A DNA stretch of 38,493 nucleotides from CAUJGP01 sp964612425 (GCA_964612425.1 CAZTDX010000034.1:1-38493); one strand, 5' to 3'. Shown: positions 25,276 to 33,734, numbered from the stretch's first letter. Notes: generated from the letters alone by a model not told the origin. Numbers and translations are program-made.

Positions 25276-26103
25276 ATGAAGTATATTCTGTCGATTCTAT
25301 TAATTTGGTCCTTATCACCACTATCTTATGCACAAACAAGTGACACAAGCAGTACGATGAAAGCTCCGGCATCCTCCAGTGATTGGACGGGTCTCGTTAA
25401 AGCTGAGATTTCCAATAAAAATTTAAAAAGAGCTAACGAAATTGGCGGCGCTTTGACTGAAAACCAACTTCGATTAGCCTACAAGTTTAATGACAAGGCT
25501 AATTTGGGCTTTTTATTGACAGCCAAGTACAATTTAGCTTCAGAGCAAGAAGTTCAAGCTGATCAGAAAGTTGTTAACTCCGACGTAGCTGTGGCCGGTT
25601 TTTTAGTAGCTCCTTCTTTTATTGGATCAGATAAGGTAGAAATTGATGCTCGTTATTATCTTCCAACATCAGAATCTTCAAAGAATGCAAAACAAAACTC
25701 TGTGCTGAGAGCGGACTTTAAGCTTCCATACTCTTTAGAGTCTGACAGGGTTGCGATTTTAAATGTGAGTTCGAGATATTTCGATTTTGCTAAAGCTGAT
25801 GAAACCTTAGAAATCTTATCGCAAGCGCGAATCGGTATGGGTAAAACTGTAATTCCTTATGCAGCATTAAATCACCGTGTGAAAATGCTTGGTGGGCAAG
25901 TTGCAACTCTAACTAGAAGAGAAGAGTACTTGGGACCAGAAGTAGGTTTAGAGTATGTTCCAAATAAAATGGTTAAATTAGCACTTTTAGTGGCGCAAGA
26001 AAGAAATACTTTTAATCCAACAGCTAAAAAAGCAGACCGTACCTATTCGCTGTTTAATGGAGGCGAAACCAAATACTTACTTGGCGCTCAAATAAAAATG
26101 TAA
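25276..26103 (+). CDS. outer-membrane beta-barrel protein
   Basis: This is a 275-residue exported protein with a signal peptide ending LSYA-QTS. The mature part is a series of alternating strands (LRLAYKFNDKANLGFLLTAKYN, KVEIDARYYLP, SVLRADFKLPYS, VAILNVSSRYFDF, KYLLGAQIKM) that fits a barrel of about ten strands. The last residue is Met, not an aromatic. GGAG lies seven bases before the ATG. The gene stands alone and diverges from gspG across about 300 bases of AT-rich DNA. The family is not recognised. Confidence 0.65.
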   Translation: MKYILSILLIWSLSPLSYAQTSDTSSTMKAPASSSDWTGLVKAEISNKNLKRANEIGGALTENQLRLAYKFNDKANLGFLLTAKYNLASEQEVQADQKVVNSDVAVAGFLVAPSFIGSDKVEIDARYYLPTSESSKNAKQNSVLRADFKLPYSLESDRVAILNVSSRYFDFAKADETLEILSQARIGMGKTVIPYAALNHRVKMLGGQVATLTRREEYLGPEVGLEYVPNKMVKLALLVAQERNTFNPTAKKADRTYSLFNGGETKYLLGAQIKM

Positions 26104-26116
26104 TGACCTATCTTAG

Positions 26117-26164
26117 AAAATTCCTTGATGCCCAGATGTGCCTCTAATCAAAGAATTTTTATTT
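26117..26164 (+). terminator. Rho-independent terminator after the outer-membrane protein gene
   Basis: AAAATTCCTTGAT (26117-26129) pairs with ATCAAAGAATTTT (26147-26159) with one mismatch, and a T-rich run follows. It begins 14 bases after the stop at 26103. Confidence 0.6.
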
Positions 26165-26192
26165 AATCCCCCTAAGTTTTTCTGCGACTAGG

Positions 26193-26234
26193 TTCATTGA
26201 CATTGTATATACATGTATATACAATGTCAATGAA
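26193..26234. promoter_or_regulatory. 42-bp perfect palindrome: bidirectional promoter and operator
   Basis: Positions 26193-26234 are a perfect palindrome centred at 26213/26214. On the plus strand it holds TTGACA (26197-26202), a 17-bp spacer and TACAAT (26220-26225), near-consensus sigma-70 boxes; by symmetry the minus strand has the same promoter. The centre is two abutting copies of TGTATATACA (26204-26213 and 26214-26223), each itself a palindrome, as expected for ribbon-helix-helix repressor sites. It ends 22 bases before the ATG of the nucleotidyltransferase that is paired with an RHH gene, so autoregulation is the natural reading. Confidence 0.85.
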
Positions 26235-26256
26235 AGAAACAACCTGGGAATAATTG

Positions 26257-26736
26257 ATGTTTTTGTACGAAGTCATTGATGAATTTGATAAAAGTAAAAT
26301 AGATTATGCCATTGTTGGTGGTTATGCATTGGCCTTGCACGGAATAGTTCGAGCAACAGTAGATATTGACTTGATTTTAAGACTAAATAAAACTGATTTT
26401 GAAGTTGCAGAAAAAATAATGGAAAAATTAGGGTTAACATCGCGAATTCCGGTAAGGGCTCATGAAGTGATCGCTATGCGAGAAGAGTATATTAAAAATA
26501 GAAATTTAATAGCTTGGTCCTTTGTTGACTATAAAAATCCAACTCGACAAATTGATATACTGATAACTAAAGATTATTCACATTCTAAGGTCGTTAAAGT
26601 AAAAGTAGGAACGAGAACTATTAAGGTTATTTCGTTGGAAGAGTTGTTGGCTATGAAAAAAGAAAGTGGACGGCCTCAAGATTTAATAGATATAAAAGCA
26701 ATTTGTGAGAAAATAGATGAAAAAAAGAAAAAATAA
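26257..26736 (+). CDS. nucleotidyltransferase, candidate toxin
   Basis: This is a 159-residue cytosolic nucleotidyltransferase of the AbiEii/DUF6036 type. VGGYALALHG (residues 20-29) is followed by ATVDIDL with D36 and D38, and a third acidic residue, D100, stands in RQIDIL. The C-terminal part has ISLEELLAMKKESGRPQDLIDIKAI, a motif common to this group. I chose the ATG at 26257 with GGGA seven bases upstream. It is followed, with a 20-base overlap, by an RHH protein. Enzymes of this fold in toxin-antitoxin loci modify tRNA or partner proteins, so it is a likely toxin, but activity is not shown. Confidence 0.75.
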   Translation: MFLYEVIDEFDKSKIDYAIVGGYALALHGIVRATVDIDLILRLNKTDFEVAEKIMEKLGLTSRIPVRAHEVIAMREEYIKNRNLIAWSFVDYKNPTRQIDILITKDYSHSKVVKVKVGTRTIKVISLEELLAMKKESGRPQDLIDIKAICEKIDEKKKK

Positions 26737-26965
26737 AATTTCAAATCTAAATTCTACTAATGAAATTAGTCCAGAAAAGGCTTTGCAGTTTTTAGAGGAC
26801 ATTCGCCAGTTGCAGGAAGATAAAAGAGCACCAACGCAACTTATTAGTATTCGTATTCCTGGTAATATTTTAAGAGCTATTAAATTAAAAGCAAAGGCTG
26901 ATGGAAAAAAGTATCAATCTCTGATCGTGGAGTTTATTCAAAAGGGTCTGCAAAGTAAAAATTGA
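26717..26965 (+). CDS. ribbon-helix-helix DNA-binding protein, candidate antitoxin
   Basis: This is an 82-residue basic protein. Residues about 41-80 fit the RHH (CopG/Arc) fold: a beta strand LISIRIP, then helix NILRAIKLKAKADG and helix KYQSLIVEFIQKGLQ. The first 38 residues (ISPEKALQFLEDIRQLQEDKR) form a likely helix for contact with the partner. It overlaps the nucleotidyltransferase gene by 20 bases. It probably binds the repeated TGTATATACA sites in the upstream palindrome and neutralises the enzyme, but both points are inference. A weak ATTGAGT/ACTCAAT stem spans its stop codon (26961-26990). Confidence 0.7.
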   Translation: MKKRKNKISNLNSTNEISPEKALQFLEDIRQLQEDKRAPTQLISIRIPGNILRAIKLKAKADGKKYQSLIVEFIQKGLQSKN

Positions 26966-27188
26966 GTGAGTGTTTATAAAGTGACTCAATAATTAAGCTT
27001 GTAATCAAATGCAAAAAATATAATCCTATACTGAGATTGGAATCAAAAATAATGATTTTATACGATTCGAACAAGTTGAAAATATGAAAATGAATTCCAG
27101 AAATAGCAACCTAGCATTGAGATTAGAGGATATAATCAGAAAATTAGAGCGATAAAGCTAGTAGCTTAGATGATGGCTTCCCAGGGAA

Positions 27189-27425
27189 CTATATACAAAT
27201 CGTCTTTTTTAAAAAAGTATTGGGGTTATCTTCTGCAAATTGGCGATTATCTTTCTCATCAAGAGTCACATACGCAGTATCTTTAAGAACTTCTGGTAAT
27301 AAAAAGCGAGCTAAAAAACTTTTGCCAACCTGCTTTGCACCTTGGATTGAAACGACAGGAGCAAATTTGATTTTTTGCTTTAATAAAGGCATGCAGTGTC
27401 GTTTTCTTGAATGCGCTACGGACAT
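27189..27425 (-). pseudogene. truncated AAA ATPase (DUF4143-type) remnant
   Basis: Only 78 residues are open. They match the N-terminus of the large ATP-binding protein family with a C-terminal DUF4143 domain: MPLLKQKIKFAPVVSIQGA, then the Walker A motif GAKQVGKS and YVTLDE. Full proteins have about 400 residues, so the Walker B region and everything after it are missing. The frame ends just after an A-run next to NTFLKK; shifting by one base gives KKDDLYIVPWEAII and then a stop, which may be the fused C-terminal end of the original gene. It is probably a decayed gene from an older insertion next to the toxin-antitoxin-like pair. Confidence 0.65.
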
Positions 27426-27603
27426 AAGTCTCCCTTATTATTATAAAGTGGGGATATTCTACTTAATTAAACCCCTGAAATTTTTGTAAATCAAAGTCAA
27501 TTTTTTGGGGGGTTAAAAAGTGGAATAATTGGTTATTTATTATCAAAACTTATCGCTTTTAAATAAAAAAACTACATCGTTATTAGACATCTTTAAATAA
27601 ACA

Positions 27604-28833
27604 TTATAAGTAGTTCTTCAGTTTAGCTTGAGTCACTTCGAACTCCTTTAGGAGTTCAAACTTTCTTTTCTTCGTGGAGTAAAGGCGTTCCGTCGCATTC
27701 ACTAAGTCGGGAGAGTTTTTGATTCCTCTTTTGTACTCCGTCAGAGTGAGAGAAAAGTACTTTTCAGAGAGTTGTCGCTTTTTTTCGTTAATTTCAAAGA
27801 GAATTTTTAATTCAGAAAGTTTGGATTTGAGTGAATTAAAAGCTGACTCGACGTCGTGTACTTTTTGTAACGTGAGTAAGGACATTGATTGTACTTGTGA
27901 GCTTGAGGCTCGTGTTTTGTGATAGCTTTCAAAGCCTGAAAAAAGTGGAATCGTAAGTAATAGTCCATATTGAGATTCTTTGAAGTCCATGGGTGAGGTG
28001 TTACTTGGCGTGAGACGGCCAAAGCTGTAATTAAAGTCAAGGGAAGGCAGAAACTCCGTGCGATTTTCTAGGAGTTCACTTTCAATTTTTTTAGTGAGTA
28101 AATTAATTTTTTGTATTTCTAAAATATTACTCTTGAGATCCACAAAAGAGGGGAGGGGGGCCAAGTTATTGATGGGGCTAAACTCTAGCGTATGAAGAAG
28201 TGAGTCCTCAATATCTGTGCCAAATAGTTGTAATAACTTTTGGTGTGCTTCTAAATGCTTTTGGTTTATTTGAGTTTGTTCTAACTCTATTTCTCGCTCT
28301 CGCAATTCGATTTCATAATTATCGACAGAACTGGTCAGACCCGCTGCGACTTTTTTTGAGGCCATTTGTTTTTGATTCTTGGTTTCGTTGATTTCTTCAT
28401 TGAGGATATTTTGTAAATTGTGAAGTAAGATCATATCGCTGATCACTTCAACTAAATCCACTTTAAGCGCATGTTTTTTAATTTCGAAATCGATTTGTGA
28501 GATTTGAAGATCTAAGTTTTTTTGTTCCCTTAGGGATGAATCTTTAAAGCCATGAAACAAATTAAGTTTACCTTCTAAATATCCAACCGAACCTTTTTCT
28601 AAAGGTCCTTTGTCTGTTTCATCTCGAAGATAACCACCGACAGCATTCAATGTGGGATAGTAACTGGCGCTAGCAGAACTCAACAAAGCGTCTTTGGCTT
28701 GAATCTCTTTTTGCAAGGATAAAAGCTCTTGGTTTTTGTCATAGAGTTCTTTTTCAAGAGGGCTTAAGCCCTCAATACCGTAAGTCGCTATTGTAAGAAA
28801 GATCGAAAGCATGAAAAACAAACCTTGTTTCAT
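27604..28833 (-). CDS. TolC-family outer-membrane efflux channel
   Basis: This is a 409-residue exported protein with a signal peptide (MKQGLFFMLSIFLTIATYG). It has two outer-membrane-efflux repeats: SASYYPTLNAVGGYLRD with LNLFHGFKD in the first half and EFLPSLDFNYSFG with LTIPLFSGFESY in the second, separated by long heptad-rich helices. This is the TolC/CusC layout: a trimeric barrel with a periplasmic tunnel. I chose the ATG at 28833, with AGGA eight bases upstream, over the TTG at 28839. It is the last gene of the metal efflux run, 55 bases after the 141-residue protein, and is the probable exit duct for the RND pump. Confidence 0.85.
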   Translation of the reverse strand: MKQGLFFMLSIFLTIATYGIEGLSPLEKELYDKNQELLSLQKEIQAKDALLSSASASYYPTLNAVGGYLRDETDKGPLEKGSVGYLEGKLNLFHGFKDSSLREQKNLDLQISQIDFEIKKHALKVDLVEVISDMILLHNLQNILNEEINETKNQKQMASKKVAAGLTSSVDNYEIELREREIELEQTQINQKHLEAHQKLLQLFGTDIEDSLLHTLEFSPINNLAPLPSFVDLKSNILEIQKINLLTKKIESELLENRTEFLPSLDFNYSFGRLTPSNTSPMDFKESQYGLLLTIPLFSGFESYHKTRASSSQVQSMSLLTLQKVHDVESAFNSLKSKLSELKILFEINEKKRQLSEKYFSLTLTEYKRGIKNSPDLVNATERLYSTKKRKFELLKEFEVTQAKLKNYL

Positions 28834-28888
28834 TCTCAAATTCCTTTACTCATTGATTTTGCAGCGCCAGTGTTACGCGAACAGGCTC

Positions 28889-29314
28889 TTATTTTTCTAC
28901 TTGAAATTTAAAGGTGTCGGTTTTTCCGTTAAAGGTGGAGGTGACGATCAATTCTACTCTGAAAGCCTCTTTAAAATCCACTGTTGTGTGAAAAGCTCCA
29001 TCTTTATATTCTAAGGTCGCAGCTTGGGGTTTTCCTTTGGGAAGTTTAGTGGTAGCGGTGAGTTTTACTTCCGTGGCATTTAAATCTTTTCCATCGTGAG
29101 AGAGTGGGTAGAGTTTAACTTCGTTTTCTGTGGATAAAAATTCGAGGTTAATTTGTTTTCCTGGTTTTACGGTTCCTCCATGGTTGGCTTTTAAGGTGCC
29201 AGGGGCATTATCATGTCCTTCATGGGCGAGAGAGGGATGAGAAAAAATAAGAATAGACGAGCCAATAAAGCCCATAGCTATAACTAAAAAAAGTTTATTT
29301 AATGATGTTTTCAT
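28889..29314 (-). CDS. periplasmic His-containing protein of the efflux operon
   Basis: This is a 141-residue exported protein with a signal peptide ending LAHEGHD. The mature N-terminus has the HEGHD and ANHGG motifs, likely metal ligands, followed by a compact beta domain (VKLYPLSHDGKDLNATEVKLTATTK, AATLEYKDGAFHTTVDF, FRVELIVTSTFNGKTDTFKF). This beta fold and the HGG motif recur in the gene at 32473, so the two flank the pump gene as distant paralogues. It overlaps the pump gene stop by ATGA. It may be a metal-delivery or adaptor-like protein; it is far too short for a normal membrane-fusion protein. Confidence 0.7.
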   Translation of the reverse strand: MKTSLNKLFLVIAMGFIGSSILIFSHPSLAHEGHDNAPGTLKANHGGTVKPGKQINLEFLSTENEVKLYPLSHDGKDLNATEVKLTATTKLPKGKPQAATLEYKDGAFHTTVDFKEAFRVELIVTSTFNGKTDTFKFQVEK

Positions 29315-32300
29315 ACTTTTAACTCCTGTTCTTCATTGTTGAAGAGGTTATTGGTTTTTGTAGCCTGAATACTTTTCTCTGCTGATTTTCGACCAAAATG
29401 ATAAAACACTGTTGGGGTAACGAACATATCAAGAAGTGTAGAGCTGATAAGCCCCCCCACAATGACGATGGCGACAGGATGGAGGATTTCTTTCCCTGGT
29501 GTTTGTCCTGATAAGGCCAAGGGTGCTAATCCAAGAATGGCTGTGAGTGCTGTCATTAGAACGGGAATTAAACGTTCTAATGAACCGCGAATAACCATTT
29601 TTTCAGAGAAGCTCTCTCCCTCGTGCTCCATCAAGTGGAGATAGTGAGAGATCATCATAATTCCATTACGAGAGGCGATCCCGCAAAGTGTGACAAAGGC
29701 CACCAGGCTTGCCACTGAAATGGTTTTACTGGTGAGATAGATTCCAATGATACCACCAATAAAGGCCATGGGAATATTGAGCATCACTTGAATGGCTATA
29801 AACGTGGACTTGAAGTGCATGTAAAGAACTAAAAAAATTCCAATGAGAGAAAGTAGCGCTAATAAACTCATGAGTTTTATTGCAGACTGCTGACTTTCAA
29901 ATTGACCACCATAGGTGATAAAATAACCTTCAGGAAGTGAAACTTTGCTACTAATATTTTTTTGAATCTCCTTAATCAAACCATTAAGGTCTCGTCCCAT
30001 GGAGTTTGCCATAACGACGATTCGCCTTTGAGCGTTTTCTCGATTGATGATGTTCGGTCCTGTGGACTCAAACACATCAGCCACTTGATCGACGGTAATT
30101 TTTGTTCCATCGGGCATAATTTTTACTGGCGTTTTTTTAATGAGTTCTAAGTCAGAGCGGGATTTTTCATCAAACCTCATAAGGACATCAATCGTTTTTT
30201 GACCTTCCAGAATTTGTCCAACCACTTCGCCCTGTAATGCCTTTTCCATCAGTTGAGCTAAGTCACCGACGACCAGTCCATATTTAGCCGCCTCATCACG
30301 CATGAGTTGAATTTTTACTTGCGGAATGAGTACTTGCTGTTCTGTTTGCAGATCAACGAGTCCTGAAATAGATTCTAAGGATTTTTTTACTTCAGCACCC
30401 TTTTGACGAAGGGTCGAGAGTTCGGGGCCAAAAATTTTAATCGCAATTTGCGCGCGAACCCCTGAGAGCAAATGATCCAGTCGGTGTGAGATGGGTTGGC
30501 CGATATTTACAAAAACACCGTCGATTTTTGCAAGGTTGGAGCGAATCTCTTGCAGCACCACCTCGCGCGGTCTTCCGCTATCATTAAAATCAACATCGAT
30601 TTCAGAAGAGTGAACGCCTTCGGCATGCTCATCCAGTTCGGCGCGACCTGTTCGCCGAGAGACGGACTTTACCTCGGGAGTTTTCAAAATGAAATTTTCC
30701 GCTTGAATTCCTAACTTGTTGGACTCTTCTAAAGAAATTCCAGGCTGAGCCATCATAGAAATCGTGGCGGTCCCTTCATTAAATTTAGGTAAAAAGTCCC
30801 GACCCATTCGAGTGGACAAAATAAGCGATCCTAAAAAAAGCGCTCCGGTAAAACCAACAATAAGGAGTGGACGTTTTAATGAGAATTGCAGAATTCGTGC
30901 ATCCATTTGTTTTAAGGAACGAACAAGCCAGCCTTCTTTGTGCGTCAAGAGCTGAGTGTTGGTAAGAAGAAAGGAACACAAGACAGGTGTCACCGTGAGT
31001 GAGACGAACATGGAGGCTAAAAGTGAAATAATATAAGAAATCCCCAACGGTACAAAAAGTTTTCCTTCGATGCCTCCCATACTAAAGAGTGGTAAAAACA
31101 CGAGACATACGATCACGGTGGCAATAACAATAGAATTTCTGACTTCGCTTGAAGCTTCAAAGATGACGTTTAAGCTGTTTTTAGGTTTTAATGATTGTTG
31201 ATTTTCTCTTAAACGTCTAAACACATTTTCAACATCGACAATGGCATCATCGACGAGTTCCCCGATAGCAATGGCCAGACCACCCAAAGTCATCGTATTT
31301 ACGGAGAGTCCAAAAAACTTAAAAACAAGGGCCGATAAAACAAAGGAGAGCGGAATCGCCGTCATTGTAATAACTGTTGTTCTTAAATTGAGGAGAAACA
31401 TGAAGAGGACAATTAAAACTAAAATCACACCGTCTCTCAAAGCTTCTTTTACATTTTCAATGGAGGTATTTATAAAGTGAGATTGTTTAAATAAATCAGG
31501 ATTGAGTTGTACTTGTTGGGGGAGGGAGTGTTCAAGTTCCTTCAGTGCTTTTTCGATATCTTCTGTGAGTTCAATAGTGCTGGCGCCTGGTTGCTTTTGA
31601 ATGCTCATAATAACACCCGGCTTGGCATTGATGGAAGCATCGCCTCTCATGGTTTGTGGGGCCTCAATCACTTCTGCAACATCTTTAACTAATATTGGTT
31701 TACCCAGGTGATGTCCCACAACGGAGTTTAATATTTCTTGTTTATTTCTGATGGCTCCTAAAACTCGAATTAAAGATTCATTTTTTTCGATATTGATAAA
31801 CCCACCCGTCGAATTCAAACTGATCTCTGCAAGGTTATGTTCAATATCTGAAATGGGGAGTTGCAATTTTTGAATTTTTTCCGCCGACAGCAGAATTTGA
31901 AATTGTCTAACCCCACCACCAATAGAAATCACTTGGGCAATTCCAGGAATACTTAAAAGTCTGGGGCGAATGGTCCAATCGGCAATAGTTCGAAGAGCCA
32001 TTGGTGAGAGGGAAGAGTCTTTGGAGGTTAAGCCAACGAGTTGAATTTCTCCCATAATGGATGCAATAGGACCCATAATAGGGACTAAATTTTTGGGCAA
32101 TTTTTCTTTGGCGAGCGTGAGTTTTTCTTGTACGAGTTGTCGATTCTTAAACGTGTCTGTGCCCCAGGAAAACTCGACGTAAATCACACTCAGTCCAACG
32201 CCAGAACTGGATCGTACTCTTTCCACGCCTGGTAAACCATTGAGTGCTGTTTCCAGTGGGAATGTCACCAGAGCTTCAACTTCCTCTGGTGCTAAACCAG

Positions 32301-32460
32301 GAGCTTCGGTCATAATGTTCACTGTGGGTCTATTGAGGTCGGGAAAGACATCCACCGGCAGATGGGTGATGATCCAACCACCATAGGCGATAAGCAACGA
32401 GGCCAGCGCGATCACGAGAAGTCGATGCGTGAGAGCTAATTTGATGATGCGATCAAACAT
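29311..32460 (-). CDS. heavy-metal RND efflux pump (CusA/CzcA family)
   Basis: This is a 1049-residue inner-membrane pump, the normal length for the family. It begins MFDRIIKLALTHRLLVIAL, then PVDVFPDLNRPTVNIMTEAPGLAPEEVE, the usual N-terminal signature, and has 12 predicted transmembrane segments in two halves with large periplasmic loops. The fourth segment carries GELVDDAIVDVENVFRR (about residue 405-420), the charged proton-relay region of heavy-metal RND proteins. It uses the proton gradient to push metal ions from the periplasm or cytosol to the outside through a TolC-type channel, here encoded downstream. The exact ion (Cu, Ag, Zn, Co or Cd) cannot be told. The operon lacks the expected fusion protein. 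Confidence 0.93.
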   Translation of the reverse strand: MFDRIIKLALTHRLLVIALASLLIAYGGWIITHLPVDVFPDLNRPTVNIMTEAPGLAPEEVEALVTFPLETALNGLPGVERVRSSSGVGLSVIYVEFSWGTDTFKNRQLVQEKLTLAKEKLPKNLVPIMGPIASIMGEIQLVGLTSKDSSLSPMALRTIADWTIRPRLLSIPGIAQVISIGGGVRQFQILLSAEKIQKLQLPISDIEHNLAEISLNSTGGFINIEKNESLIRVLGAIRNKQEILNSVVGHHLGKPILVKDVAEVIEAPQTMRGDASINAKPGVIMSIQKQPGASTIELTEDIEKALKELEHSLPQQVQLNPDLFKQSHFINTSIENVKEALRDGVILVLIVLFMFLLNLRTTVITMTAIPLSFVLSALVFKFFGLSVNTMTLGGLAIAIGELVDDAIVDVENVFRRLRENQQSLKPKNSLNVIFEASSEVRNSIVIATVIVCLVFLPLFSMGGIEGKLFVPLGISYIISLLASMFVSLTVTPVLCSFLLTNTQLLTHKEGWLVRSLKQMDARILQFSLKRPLLIVGFTGALFLGSLILSTRMGRDFLPKFNEGTATISMMAQPGISLEESNKLGIQAENFILKTPEVKSVSRRTGRAELDEHAEGVHSSEIDVDFNDSGRPREVVLQEIRSNLAKIDGVFVNIGQPISHRLDHLLSGVRAQIAIKIFGPELSTLRQKGAEVKKSLESISGLVDLQTEQQVLIPQVKIQLMRDEAAKYGLVVGDLAQLMEKALQGEVVGQILEGQKTIDVLMRFDEKSRSDLELIKKTPVKIMPDGTKITVDQVADVFESTGPNIINRENAQRRIVVMANSMGRDLNGLIKEIQKNISSKVSLPEGYFITYGGQFESQQSAIKLMSLLALLSLIGIFLVLYMHFKSTFIAIQVMLNIPMAFIGGIIGIYLTSKTISVASLVAFVTLCGIASRNGIMMISHYLHLMEHEGESFSEKMVIRGSLERLIPVLMTALTAILGLAPLALSGQTPGKEILHPVAIVIVGGLISSTLLDMFVTPTVFYHFGRKSAEKSIQATKTNNLFNNEEQELKV

Positions 32461-32472
32461 GAATCACTATCC

Positions 32473-32919
32473 TTAGTGGTGTGAGGAGTGCTCATTTTTT
32501 ACGGGTTTAATTTTAAGCGGAAGTTCATATGTGACTTCCATTCCTTTTTGGTTTTCTCTTTGAGCTACAACTTTTAGCTCGGCTTTTTTTGTCAAATCCA
32601 CTGTTGGTGGAAATGTGCAAACAAAATGATCCGTTTTCTGTTCACACTGCGCTGTTGATTTTTGATTATCAGTTTTTTGATTATCATTGAGGGTGAGTTG
32701 AACTGAGGAGTCTTTGATCGAGGGATTTTTCCAGTTAATATCGAGTAAATAAATTTTAATGGAATTTTTACTGTCCTTGAGAACTTCAGTGTGAAACCCA
32801 CCAGGCATTCTAATATAACCACCATGAGGTCCTAATTTATCTTCACCGTGGGCGCTCGCAAAATGAAAAGAGAGAGACAATACTAAGATGACTAATGTTT
32901 TAAAGCTATTGTTTATCAT
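32473..32919 (-). CDS. periplasmic His-containing protein, first gene of the efflux operon
   Basis: This is a 148-residue exported protein with a signal peptide ending ASA-HGE. The mature start, HGEDKLGPHGGYIRMPGGFHTEVL, is followed by beta strands (IKIYLLDINWKNPSIKDSSVQLTL, ELKVVAQ, GMEVTYELPLKI) and the C-terminus is HSSHH, so both ends offer metal ligands. It resembles the 141-residue protein at the other side of the pump gene. GGAG lies eight bases before the ATG. It is 12 bases from the pump gene and probably shares its message. Two cysteines (AQCEQ, FVCTF) may pair. Metal chaperone or sensor roles are both possible. Confidence 0.7.
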   Translation of the reverse strand: MINNSFKTLVILVLSLSFHFASAHGEDKLGPHGGYIRMPGGFHTEVLKDSKNSIKIYLLDINWKNPSIKDSSVQLTLNDNQKTDNQKSTAQCEQKTDHFVCTFPPTVDLTKKAELKVVAQRENQKGMEVTYELPLKIKPVKNEHSSHH

Positions 32920-33269
32920 TAAAATTTCTCCTTCGTAAATTAAACAAATTAAATGCTACTGCAAAGATGGTACAAGTAGAAATTGTTGATGTCAGTTTTT
33001 TAATGTAAAGTTTTACAGTATATTAACATCCTATTGTATCAAGGAGCGTCAATGAGTCAGGGAAAAACGGTCAAAGATTTAAAACGCATCTTCTTCTGTT
33101 GAATACACGGATTGTTATTGATGGGGTGTTGTTCGGAATTTAAGGAGCGATGGACAGAGCTGGGACCGGCGTTGTCATAAATCTCAGCTCTGTGTCGTTA
33201 TAGGAAATGCCAGCTGGCTTAAAAAGTTTCGTTTAGAAACCTGAACTTGATCAGTAGAAACTACTAGTT
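32920..33269. promoter_or_regulatory. intergenic region with dyads and a mini-ORF
   Basis: No normal gene was seen. TGTAAA-GT-TTTACA (33004-33017) is a perfect dyad close to the efflux operon start and could be a metal-regulator site. A 16-codon plus-strand frame at 33052-33102 has a strong AAGGAG five bases upstream of its ATG and ends abruptly in TGA, so it may be a leader peptide or a truncated gene start. ACAGAGCTG (33154-33162) and CAGCTCTGT (33185-33193) form a nine-pair hairpin with a 22-base loop, perhaps a terminator or small RNA. Confidence 0.35.
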
Positions 33270-33617
33270 TTACTTTTTAACTTCAGAGCAACGTACTGGG
33301 AAAGCTTCTTCTGCCGATTCGCCGTAGCCAAACTGAAAAGTATCACCCTTATCATCTAATCTTAAGGTGCCTTCAGAAGTTGTAAAAGAAATAAAAGTAA
33401 GGTCATCGGTTTGTGTTTTAGCTTTTTGAATACTTTTAGGTCCTTGAGATTCACCTTCAACGGTGAATTTAATAGTTGTTCTTGATTTATTGACTAAAAA
33501 AGACTGGCTATCGTCAGCGAAACAAATGATCGCTTTGGGGGATTGAGCTAATTTGTAGTCTGCAAAAGAAAAGCTACTAAAAAATGTAAGTAGTGAAAGT
33601 AGTAATGAAATCTTCAT
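33270..33617 (-). CDS. small secreted protein
   Basis: I do not recognise this 115-residue protein. The signal peptide (MKISLLLSLLTFFSSFSFA-DY) fixes the start at 33617, with GCGAGG nine bases upstream; the longer open frame to 33809 begins in a gap with no signal. The mature part is mostly beta (AIICFADDSQSFLV, RTTIKFTVEG, LTFISFTTSEGTLRLDD, TFQFGYG) with two cysteines (ICF and RCS) likely to form a disulfide. It lies downstream of the patatin-like gene but beyond two strong hairpins, so it is probably a separate unit. Confidence 0.65.
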   Translation of the reverse strand: MKISLLLSLLTFFSSFSFADYKLAQSPKAIICFADDSQSFLVNKSRTTIKFTVEGESQGPKSIQKAKTQTDDLTFISFTTSEGTLRLDDKGDTFQFGYGESAEEAFPVRCSEVKK

Positions 33618-33734
33618 AACTCTAAACCTCGCTTTAAATGGATATGTTAATAAATTATATTTATTTAATTTGAGGTAATACTTCAGTGTATAAGAATCAT
33701 CAATTTCTATTATTAAAAATGTGAATTTTATATG

